Assembly (NCBI GenBank): GCA_015056945.1
Contig: SVFH01000017.1
Span: forward strand, 1-64,000
DNA length: 64,000 bases
Direction: 5' to 3'
Source: Lachnospiraceae bacterium
GTDB lineage: Bacteria; Bacillota; Clostridia; Lachnospirales; Lachnospiraceae
The notes beneath the pieces are model-generated. The model saw only the letters and a program-made list of their open reading frames with translations, had not been told where the DNA came from and made no database searches. Position 1 is the stretch's first letter, and each line of letters opens with the position of its first letter. Made by a program: the position numbers and the translations under genes. Positions 47,386 to 55,212 of this stretch are shown here, piece by piece.

Positions 47386-48171
47386 TTACCTCCTGTACAA
47401 CGCTCTTTTCAAACTGTCATACATACCTGAAAAAGGACTGGCGGTTGCGATCCATTTTCGCAATGGCTGCAAGGTAAGTACAAGCCATGCCCGATATTTC
47501 AATACCTTCTTTTTTCCCAAATATTGTTTCGCAATCCTCAAATGTTCTTCTTTATCTCTTTTACGGTTTTCCTTCGTTTCGGAATATCCACCGCCTTCAT
47601 AGTCAGCAACAACAATCCCCGTATACAAAGGCTTCACATCTTTTGTATAAACCTGACGTAAAAAGAATTCATAGTCGGCTCTTATTTTATACTCCGTAAT
47701 AAATCCCTCTGCATCCCAAAGCGTACGGTCGAAAATACAGGACTGATGGTTCGGAATATGACTGAAACACACATAATCCGTAATCCGGTCCGGCATATGA
47801 AAAATTTGTTCCGCTTTCCTGAAATAAGCATCTCCGTAATAGATTCGTCTTCCCGGATTTGCCTCAATTACAGTCGCGATTTTGGCCAGTACATCGTTTG
47901 CGTAAAAATAGTCTCCGCAATTCATAAAAATCACATACTCGCCCTTTGCCGCAGCAACAGCCTGGTTCATGGCATCATAAATCGACTTATCTTTACAACG
48001 AACCAGCCGAACGGGACCTTCTTCTTTGATTCCATCCACGGAACCGTCCGTCGACATACCGTCTTTAATCAACAGCTCATAATCATGATATGTTTGTTGT
48101 AATACATTGGCTACCGTTTCCGCCAGCTTCTCCCCCGCGTTAAACGTCACCGTAATTACACTAAATTTCAT
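47386..48171 (-). CDS. Family 2 glycosyltransferase, WcaA-like
   Basis: A 261-residue compact GT-A enzyme: SVITVTFNAGEKLAETV, IKDGMSTDGSVDGI, CKDKSIYDAMNQAV and FMNCGDYFYANDV. The D.SIYDAMN and NCGD blocks mark the branch of small GT2 enzymes common in colanic-acid and O-antigen clusters. Cytosolic. It follows the EpsG polymerase gene by 15 bases. Confidence 0.87.
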   Translation of the reverse strand: MKFSVITVTFNAGEKLAETVANVLQQTYHDYELLIKDGMSTDGSVDGIKEEGPVRLVRCKDKSIYDAMNQAVAAAKGEYVIFMNCGDYFYANDVLAKIATVIEANPGRRIYYGDAYFRKAEQIFHMPDRITDYVCFSHIPNHQSCIFDRTLWDAEGFITEYKIRADYEFFLRQVYTKDVKPLYTGIVVADYEGGGYSETKENRKRDKEEHLRIAKQYLGKKKVLKYRAWLVLTLQPLRKWIATASPFSGMYDSLKRALYRR

Positions 48172-48186
48172 CTTGTTTTCAGCTCC

Positions 48187-49287
48187 TTAATTCAGAATCC
48201 AGTTCAGGTAAGGTACAATGCGTGTGCCGTCATCCTTACAGGAATGAAGAAACAGAGCATAGTAAACAATACCCGCCGTAACGGTCAGAATTGTAAAAAG
48301 TGTTCGCTGCCACTTCTTTTCCATTGAGGAAATCACTGCCGGAATCAGAAAAATCTGAAAAATATTAAAGAAAAATCCGATTCGTGAAACCACCGGAATA
48401 AAAGAACAACAGGCATAAACAATCAGCGCCTCAAGGTTTAAGTTGAAATAAAACATATTAACTCTGTTTCCTTTCAACGCTCTTTTATAAAAAATAAGTG
48501 CAAAGACCAAAACTGCTACACAGCGTAAAATATTTGCAACAGAAGTCTCGCCCGTATCGTAAACCGAGTTTTCGTAAAACGGATAAAAATGGAAAATCAA
48601 CGACCGGTAAAAGTTCGGGAACAAAAGAAGACTTCCCGTAAACAATGCTACCAACGGCACCGTTATCTTGTTCCACTTAATCAAAGCAAGCGGATACGCT
48701 AACAGCACCAGCAATACCGCTTTATGGAAAAAAGAAGCCAGCACAATGCAGATTGCGAATTTCCAAAATTCCTTTTTTAACAAAAAGGATGTTGCAAAAA
48801 AAGCAATGGCAAGTACAAAATAGTAGCGCACTGCACTAAATGTTGTCAGATAATAACCAAAAACCATAAACAAAAAAAACGTCATCCCGAAGTCTTTCGC
48901 CTGTTCAAACATTCCGCGCAGGAAAAAGAACACTGTCACGGCAGCAAAAAAAGCAAAAATCCAAAAATAATTTTCCACACCGAAAACAGCCTGAAAAAGG
49001 CGTACAAGAGTATTAAATCCAAACTCGGTGGAAACATGGCGATCCTGTGCAATCAAGCTGAAAATACCGGTATATTCCCAGTAATCATGACCAATTGCTT
49101 TGCGCAATGCGGACACAGCCAGAAGAGCTATAAATATCATGCTCATAATAATAATATTTCTTGCTCGCTGCATGCTTAGATTCTGCGCTGACAAAGTCAT
49201 TGCAACATGCTCATTTTCTGCCTTTTCTGAACGCACAAAAAGTGCTATTGTGCAAGTGAAGATTGTTAATATGATATATATTATCAT
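48187..49287 (-). CDS. EpsG-family polysaccharide polymerase
   Basis: A 366-residue protein with about ten hydrophobic segments. ALRKAIGHDYWEYTGIF and TEFGFNTLVRL after the second segment are typical of EpsG, the Wzy-like polymerase of Gram-positive exopolysaccharides, as is the AVRYYFVLAIAFFATSFLL block. It would join lipid-linked repeat units outside the membrane under control of the Wzz-type protein encoded two genes upstream. It overlaps the upstream GT2 gene by four bases. Confidence 0.88.
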   Translation of the reverse strand: MIIYIILTIFTCTIALFVRSEKAENEHVAMTLSAQNLSMQRARNIIIMSMIFIALLAVSALRKAIGHDYWEYTGIFSLIAQDRHVSTEFGFNTLVRLFQAVFGVENYFWIFAFFAAVTVFFFLRGMFEQAKDFGMTFFLFMVFGYYLTTFSAVRYYFVLAIAFFATSFLLKKEFWKFAICIVLASFFHKAVLLVLLAYPLALIKWNKITVPLVALFTGSLLLFPNFYRSLIFHFYPFYENSVYDTGETSVANILRCVAVLVFALIFYKRALKGNRVNMFYFNLNLEALIVYACCSFIPVVSRIGFFFNIFQIFLIPAVISSMEKKWQRTLFTILTVTAGIVYYALFLHSCKDDGTRIVPYLNWILN

Positions 49288-50078
49288 GCTTTTCTTTTCT
49301 CCCTTTTGCCCTCTTTGATTCCTGCAAGAATCAGCTGAAACGCTTTTTTCGTACGGATTTCTCCCTGTAACATACCTCTTTTGGTCAGTACAAACCGTAT
49401 AGCCCAGACCGGTGCCAGATTACCATACAAAAAAGCAAACAATACACCCCTGTCAAAGAAAAATTTCTCTGTATAACCATGAAACCAGGTCGATTCCCTT
49501 GGTATCTCCTCTCCGATACAAACCGGAGTCGTATAAAGCTTTAATCCTCTTCCGGCGCATGAGCGCAAAAACAAGCTGTCTTCTCCGTTACTGTATTTGG
49601 CTCCGCCTCCAAAAAGTTCGGAATACTTCACACCGCTCTTTACAAGCGCTTCACGCCTTGCTGCAATACTGTATGCCGGAAATCTTCCGCAATTATACCA
49701 GCGAATCCGGCGACAATCTTTATTCCAATAAGTTCTTCTTTCCTCGCACACACGGACATTGAAGAGAAGTAAATCCGCTTTCGGATTCTCACGAAACGCT
49801 TTCATTACTGCCTCTGCATAACCGGTATCATAAACGATATCATCATCCGAAAAAATAATAAGCTCCGCATCAGCTGCCGCAAGCGCTGCATTCCTGCTTC
49901 TTCCCACGCCGCGCTCCTTCTTATTCAGAACCAAAAAACGATACCCGTTTACCTGAATTTCTTCCTCTGACTCTTCCTCGCACTGATTTACCAATACCCC
50001 TTCACATTCTGGTTTCATGCCTTGAATCAGTTTGTTCGGATTTGCATTTAAGGACGAAATCAACATCTGTAATCTCAT
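49284..50078 (-). CDS. Family 2-type glycosyltransferase
   Basis: A 264-residue GT-A protein: LQMLISSLNANPNKL at the start, GVGRSRNAALAAA, FSDDDIVYDTGYAEA for metal binding, and a late GGGAKYSNGEDSLFLRSC that supplies a likely catalytic ED pair. The C-terminal region is basic. It overlaps both neighbours by four bases (ATGA), so it is tightly coupled to the chain-length gene and the polymerase gene. Substrate unknown. Confidence 0.8.
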   Translation of the reverse strand: MRLQMLISSLNANPNKLIQGMKPECEGVLVNQCEEESEEEIQVNGYRFLVLNKKERGVGRSRNAALAAADAELIIFSDDDIVYDTGYAEAVMKAFRENPKADLLLFNVRVCEERRTYWNKDCRRIRWYNCGRFPAYSIAARREALVKSGVKYSELFGGGAKYSNGEDSLFLRSCAGRGLKLYTTPVCIGEEIPRESTWFHGYTEKFFFDRGVLFAFLYGNLAPVWAIRFVLTKRGMLQGEIRTKKAFQLILAGIKEGKREKRKA

Positions 50079-51367
50079 GAATTCTCTCTCCTTGCTGAGA
50101 TATCCTCAACATCAAAGTCCTGTTCTTCCGTATCATCTTCTATAGCCTTATCTTTACGGTTTAAGAATGAAACCGGCCTATAGTAATAAAATCTCAAAAT
50201 CCATGCATCCGCATCATATAACTGTACACCTATAATATTACAACCCTGTTTCTTCAGAAAATTAATTGCACGCTCCACTACTTGCGCATTATGCTCTCCT
50301 GCCCGCACAAGCAGAATTGTACCGTCATATTTGGCGCATTCGGCTGCGACATCCGCATTTTCTTTGAAAGCATCCTTGCTGTCCAATCGGAAATTCGGGG
50401 CGGAAAAACATGCATCTTCTTCTGCGAGATCACCTTTGGCAATCTCAGTCATCTCTTCCTGCTCATTCAATAATTTCAAATGCAGAAGCGTTTCAAAAGC
50501 ACGTTCGGATGCCGGTTTAATGGATATATCCGTTACTGCAATATTCATACATCCTTCGGCACATTTTCTCAAATTTCTCTTTGCAATTTTAATTGTGAGA
50601 TAATCGTGTTTGCCGCCCTTCTTTGTTTCTATGTTTTCATCCGACATTACAAGCCCGCTCAATTCTTTCTCGGTATGTCCGTGGAATACACCGATTACCG
50701 GAACTCCGAATCTTCGCTCAAACGTAAGCGGGATATAAGTTGCATCATCAAACGTATAGCAGAATAAAATCATAAATACCGCAAGAACAATACCTGTAAC
50801 CGTACCGGCAATTGCCATATTAAGTGTTTTATTTTCTTTCACAATCTCTTCCGCATGATCAGCATTTGTGAACACAACAACATTCTCCACATCTACCATA
50901 TCCTCTGTAAAAAGAATAATCGCTTCCTGAAAATATCTTGCAATATTCACAGCCTGTCCCGGATCCTTTGCCGTAACCTTCAACGTCACAAAACGCACAT
51001 CCGAAACCAAATTTGCAGTAACGCAGGCCTTTAACTCTTCGTCCGTCATGGAATAGGATATTTTTTCCCTGACATAGTCAATCGCACGATCCGTATGCAC
51101 AAGATTCTGCCACGTATAATCATTGATATAAATATTGTCAAGTCTCACATCCGTAGCATATTCAATATACAATTCTGCCTGTGCAACATACTGTTCTTCA
51201 TCTGTCAGTACAAACTGAAACAAGTAATAGCTCAGTGCAAAAACAATGCAGCCGGCAATTGCCGAATAAATTACATATCTAAAATTTCGCACAAAGAAAA
51301 TAAACATCAGTTTCAAATCTGCCGGCTCATTTCCATACTTGCGTGCATACAATTTCAAATCTTTCAT
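50075..51367 (-). CDS. Wzz/YveK-type chain-length protein with a kinase-like tail lacking a P-loop
   Basis: A 430-residue protein. Two transmembrane helices (about 29-52 and 182-205) flank an extracellular Wzz-type domain, as in CpsC/YveK. The remaining 220 residues lie in the cytosol and resemble the BY-kinase (CpsD/YwqD) Rossmann core: NIAVTDIS, a run like GTILLVRAGEHNAQVVERAI and IIGVQLYDAD. I see no Walker A GxxGxGKT and no terminal Tyr cluster, so it should not be an active kinase. It may be a regulatory or dimerising module (inference). No separate active BY-kinase is in the window. Confidence 0.78.
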   Translation of the reverse strand: MKDLKLYARKYGNEPADLKLMFIFFVRNFRYVIYSAIAGCIVFALSYYLFQFVLTDEEQYVAQAELYIEYATDVRLDNIYINDYTWQNLVHTDRAIDYVREKISYSMTDEELKACVTANLVSDVRFVTLKVTAKDPGQAVNIARYFQEAIILFTEDMVDVENVVVFTNADHAEEIVKENKTLNMAIAGTVTGIVLAVFMILFCYTFDDATYIPLTFERRFGVPVIGVFHGHTEKELSGLVMSDENIETKKGGKHDYLTIKIAKRNLRKCAEGCMNIAVTDISIKPASERAFETLLHLKLLNEQEEMTEIAKGDLAEEDACFSAPNFRLDSKDAFKENADVAAECAKYDGTILLVRAGEHNAQVVERAINFLKKQGCNIIGVQLYDADAWILRFYYYRPVSFLNRKDKAIEDDTEEQDFDVEDISARRENS

Positions 51368-52698
51368 TATACTCCTTCCGTGCTGCTTGGTGTAATCAGC
51401 ACCTTCAACGTAAGTAACATCAGTTTCAAATCAAGCCATACGGAATAATTCTCAATATACGTCAAATCAAGTCGCAACTTATCATACGGCGTTGTATTAT
51501 ACTTTCCGTACACCTGCGCATAGCCTGCAAGTCCGGCTTTTACCTTAGTTCTAAAAGCAAATTCAGGCATTTCTTTACAGAATTCCTTAATCAGCTCCGG
51601 ACGTTCCGGACGCGGTCCGATGAAAGACATATCGCCTTTAATAATGTTTAAAAGCTGCGGCAGCTCATCAATACGCACTGCACGGATAAAGCGCCCAATC
51701 GGTGTGATTCTGTCATCATTTTTGGCCGCCAGTCTTGCTTTCCCATCTTTTTCTGCATCTACACGCATGCTGCGGAATTTAAGTATTTTAAACTCTTTAT
51801 CTCCCATGGTACATCTGGTCTGGGCATAAAATACAGGTCCTCTGTCCGTGATTTTAATTGCCAGCGCGGTTATAAGCATTACCGGTGAGGCAAGAATTAA
51901 TAAAATGATGGCGCAAACCAAATCAATTGTTCTTTTAAGGAAACGCTGTTCTACCGTCAACGCATATTCACGTGTCAGCCAGATTGGTGAATCAAACAAA
52001 TGCATCTGATCCGATCCCATAATAATAACGTCCGAAATCTTTGGCATAAGATAAACACGGATGGATTTACTGTAACAATATTTCAAAAGTGTGTTACGCT
52101 CTTCAATCGGAATATCCCAAAGTACAACTCCTCCGTACCGGAGCAGTATCTCCTGCTGAATTTTATCTATTCCTTCCGTAATGCAAATCGTTCCGGCAAT
52201 ACGGTAACGGTCTTTTCTGCTGGCAAATTTGGTCTGGATTCCGTCTATCGGACGTTCTCCGTGAATCAACAACAATTCTCTCGGCGGAAAAACCATTTTA
52301 TAAAACGTGTCACAGGCAAAAGACCATACGAACACAAATATAAGTTCAGCTACCGTCAAAAGCGCAATCGGTTTGACAGCTGCAAACCATTCACACATCA
52401 GTGAAATCTGTGCATATGAAATTGCATTCACCATCAGAATCGCAAACACCTCTGATAAAAAGACATCAAACGGTTTCAAATAGCCGATTTTGGTACCTCC
52501 ATATGTGACGGAAAAGAAGAATAAAAGTACGGCATAAATTGCAATAACAAGCCAGTCACCTCTTCCCCAGAAAACCAATTTAATTGCGTTCTCATAATAT
52601 TTGAACCAAATAAAAGCATAACCTGCCACCTGAATAAGCAGCCCCAAAGTTGTCAACTGCAATACAATAAGTCGTTTAATGGATTCCATTTTACTCAT
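51367..52698 (-). CDS. Initiating polyprenyl glycosylphosphotransferase, WbaP-type
   Basis: A 443-residue protein: four N-terminal transmembrane segments (to about residue 130), a soluble middle domain, then a re-entrant helix and the catalytic domain from about 260, with YAQTRCTMGDKEF, FRSMRVDAE, VRIDELPQLL, FIGPRPERPEL and GYAQVYGKYNT. It transfers a sugar phosphate from a UDP donor to undecaprenyl phosphate, starting the repeat unit built by the following glycosyltransferases. It is the second initiating enzyme here, besides the PglC-like one at 11571. GGAG lies eight bases before the ATG. Its stop is shared with the Wzz-type gene. Confidence 0.9.
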   Translation of the reverse strand: MSKMESIKRLIVLQLTTLGLLIQVAGYAFIWFKYYENAIKLVFWGRGDWLVIAIYAVLLFFFSVTYGGTKIGYLKPFDVFLSEVFAILMVNAISYAQISLMCEWFAAVKPIALLTVAELIFVFVWSFACDTFYKMVFPPRELLLIHGERPIDGIQTKFASRKDRYRIAGTICITEGIDKIQQEILLRYGGVVLWDIPIEERNTLLKYCYSKSIRVYLMPKISDVIIMGSDQMHLFDSPIWLTREYALTVEQRFLKRTIDLVCAIILLILASPVMLITALAIKITDRGPVFYAQTRCTMGDKEFKILKFRSMRVDAEKDGKARLAAKNDDRITPIGRFIRAVRIDELPQLLNIIKGDMSFIGPRPERPELIKEFCKEMPEFAFRTKVKAGLAGYAQVYGKYNTTPYDKLRLDLTYIENYSVWLDLKLMLLTLKVLITPSSTEGV

Positions 52699-52733
52699 GT
52701 CTCAATCTCCATTCCTGTGTTCATGATAGTTCC

Positions 52734-54284
52734 CTATCCGTTTATTTTAATAATCCAAATATCCTCTACTTTCCGAATGCTTCCTTCTTTGGGGAAGACC
52801 GGCATTTCCTCAAATTCCGGACTCAAGATCAGTATATCGCTTTCCTGTGGACTTGCCTGCACAATCGTCACATTCAGATAGCGCTCCATAAACGTTGCAT
52901 ACTTGTCCGTGGAATTCATTACCAAATCCCCGCCTGCACCAAAATAGTCTTTTAAGACATCCCGCGTAATATCCGTGGAAGGATAATATTCTTCCTTCGG
53001 AAAGCCGCCAAGAACTGCTACCTTATCTCCCATTTTATAATCGGGCTGCGCCTCCAGTCTGTCAGCAATCCGAAGCGCATATGCAAATGATTTCTCATAT
53101 CTTTCATTCATGTTAAAATACGCAATATTGCCGTTCACCACAAAACAAAATGCCATCACAACAGTCGCAGCAGTTACCATCCAAAGCAACATATCTGCTA
53201 TTTTTTTCTTTGTAATCACCTTTTGCACTTCTCCTGCAAGCACCAGCACATAGATGAAAAACAGAACCCACGGATAACGCATTAAAAGGTGAAAGAATGC
53301 ATCCGGTGCCATTACGCACACAATCGTACTTCCAATCGGAATTAACGGAAGCAACAACAATGTCATGATGATTTTCATCACATCCTTATACGCCTTTGCT
53401 TTAATGAACAATGCCACATACAGACCTACTGCCGCCGCAATCAGGACAACCAGTGAAATCTTCATGAAAATATTTCCTGTCAGAACATTCGCCCGCAAAA
53501 GAAACGAACCAAACATTCTGACTGCCATATAAATTCCCTTCGGCAATTCAGAAAGCGGCATGGACAATATCCTGTCCGTTCCCTGATATCCGGAAAGTCC
53601 TGTCTCCTTCACTGCCAACATCACTTTCAAAGTAACAAAGTAAAAGAGATATCCTCCGATTCCCATCCCCAAAAATCTGAATGCCGGCAACACAAGCTCT
53701 TTCCCTTTCTTCTCGGAAAGAATATCCGAAAGCAATCCCAGAATGCAAAGCAGAATCGTGAACGAATAATATGCCTGATAAATCCCGAGAGAAACCCCCA
53801 CAAAAAGTATGCCGGGAAGGAATCCCCATTTATATTTCCTTGTAACTGTATACGCAGCCACGGAGCAAAGAACCGCAAGCATATAGCCATCTATCGTATA
53901 TGCATAACAGAACGTTGAAACCAGCGCCGGAAATGTTGCTGTCAACACACCGGTTAACGTTGCAAAAACCTTATCTTTCATTTCAAATGCCTCAACCAGT
54001 AAAGCAGATGTAATTGCCAGATAAAAAATCGCCAATACTCCGTTTAACCACGGTAAATCATAAAAGGAACTGATGCCGCAGGCATACGTCAAAAACTGTC
54101 TCCCCGAAGTAATCATGTCCTGAGGTGAATACTGGTTCCACATGGAATCATACGTCAGAAAATGATGTGTCATCGGATACATATGCATCACAAATCCCGC
54201 AATGACACATCCCCAAAAAGCACACCACCATTGCGGTTTCATTTTATCTTTTATTCTATAGAACTGTTGATCCAATCCAATCAT
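52734..54284 (-). CDS. GtrII-type glucosyltransferase
   Basis: A 516-residue protein with about twelve hydrophobic segments and a soluble C-terminal tail. MITSGRQFLTYACGISSFYD and AYTIDGYMLAVLCSV align closely with the protein at 38696, so the two are paralogues. Expected to transfer glucose from undecaprenyl-phosphate-glucose to an exported glycan. No gtrB gene lies next to it, so it probably relies on the enzyme at 37767 or 19919. Second gene of the large operon. Confidence 0.85.
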   Translation of the reverse strand: MIGLDQQFYRIKDKMKPQWWCAFWGCVIAGFVMHMYPMTHHFLTYDSMWNQYSPQDMITSGRQFLTYACGISSFYDLPWLNGVLAIFYLAITSALLVEAFEMKDKVFATLTGVLTATFPALVSTFCYAYTIDGYMLAVLCSVAAYTVTRKYKWGFLPGILFVGVSLGIYQAYYSFTILLCILGLLSDILSEKKGKELVLPAFRFLGMGIGGYLFYFVTLKVMLAVKETGLSGYQGTDRILSMPLSELPKGIYMAVRMFGSFLLRANVLTGNIFMKISLVVLIAAAVGLYVALFIKAKAYKDVMKIIMTLLLLPLIPIGSTIVCVMAPDAFFHLLMRYPWVLFFIYVLVLAGEVQKVITKKKIADMLLWMVTAATVVMAFCFVVNGNIAYFNMNERYEKSFAYALRIADRLEAQPDYKMGDKVAVLGGFPKEEYYPSTDITRDVLKDYFGAGGDLVMNSTDKYATFMERYLNVTIVQASPQESDILILSPEFEEMPVFPKEGSIRKVEDIWIIKING

Positions 54285-54303
54285 ATTGTTAACCTGCCAT
54301 TTA

Positions 54304-55050
54304 TTAAACGCGTCGTAAAACTGCTCTTACTGCCCACTGCATAAAGTACCATGCACTCACCAAAACGTTCAGCTTCTCCGCTTTACGATACAAATTCCAG
54401 ATACGTTTCATCGCAACAATTTTGTTGGACGAAAGGGAATTATCCGGTCTTCTGTAGCGAACCAGATTACGATTCAAACCGTACGCAGTTTCACCCTCCC
54501 GCAGAAGTTTAAACCAAAGAGCCGTATCTTCACTCTCTATCACGGGCATCTGCAGGCGTTCTTTTGCAATCTTTTTCGTATCAAACATAACGGTTGAAGT
54601 AAATATTGTTGTATTTCCAAGTGCCTGACGATAGGTTATACACTCCGGCACCCTCACAATTTTACCAAGTCGTTCTCCGTTAGCATCCGCAAATTCATAT
54701 CCGGTAAAACAGAAGGCAGCCTGCTTTTCCTTCATAAAAGCAATTTGTGAAGAAAGCTTGTCCGCATCCCACAAGTCATCCGCATCAAGGAAACAGGCAT
54801 ACACTCCGGTTGCCTCTGACATTCCCATATTCCTTGCACGTGCAGCACCTATGTTGTCTCCCGCAGAAATAACACGGATTCTTTCATCGTGAAACGCCTG
54901 AATATATTTCAGGGAATCATCGGTGGAACCGTTCTCTACAAGAATGAGTTCCCAATTGTGATAATCCTGTGCCAAAACACTTTCAATCGTCTCTGTAATA
55001 TAATTTTGTGCATTATAAACCGGTACAATAATACTTACTTTTTCTTCCAT
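54304..55050 (-). CDS. Family 2 glycosyltransferase, first gene of the large operon
   Basis: A 248-residue cytosolic GT-A enzyme: VSIIVPVYNAQNYITETI, LVENGSTDDSL, GAARARNMGM and FLDADDLWDAD. I start at the ATG at 55050, which has GGAGG five bases upstream; the frame extends to 55077 without a ribosome site. The promoter at 55088-55116 is close upstream. It likely acts on the repeat unit built after WbaP. Confidence 0.87.
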   Translation of the reverse strand: MEEKVSIIVPVYNAQNYITETIESVLAQDYHNWELILVENGSTDDSLKYIQAFHDERIRVISAGDNIGAARARNMGMSEATGVYACFLDADDLWDADKLSSQIAFMKEKQAAFCFTGYEFADANGERLGKIVRVPECITYRQALGNTTIFTSTVMFDTKKIAKERLQMPVIESEDTALWFKLLREGETAYGLNRNLVRYRRPDNSLSSNKIVAMKRIWNLYRKAEKLNVLVSAWYFMQWAVRAVLRRV

Positions 55051-55087
55051 TTTTCCTCCAAAGCACAAAATGGGCATATTATCCTAT

Positions 55088-55116
55088 AGTATAACACAAA
55101 AGTTACAATTCGTCAC
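55088..55116 (-). promoter_or_regulatory. Promoter of the 26-kb glycan operon
   Basis: GTGACG (55116-55111) and TATACT (55093-55088), 17-base spacer, with TG one base before the -10 (extended -10). The leader is short, about 35 bases, so there is little room for an antiterminator target. Genes from 55050 down to 28684 show no gap above 50 bases. Confidence 0.6.
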
Positions 55117-55156
55117 TCTTTTATTATTTCCCGTATATTTCTCATGAAACAACAAA

Positions 55157-55184
55157 TCCCGGGAAGAATAAATCCTTCCCGGGA
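55157..55184 (-). terminator. Terminator of the chemoreceptor-like gene
   Basis: Arms TCCCGGGAAG and CTTCCCGGGA with an eight-base loop, then TTTGTTGTTTC on the minus strand, 29 bases past the stop codon at 55213. It separates that gene from the operon promoter at 55088. Confidence 0.85.
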
Positions 55185-55212
55185 AATTAAGTACCCTAAT
55201 CTTTTTGTTCAA

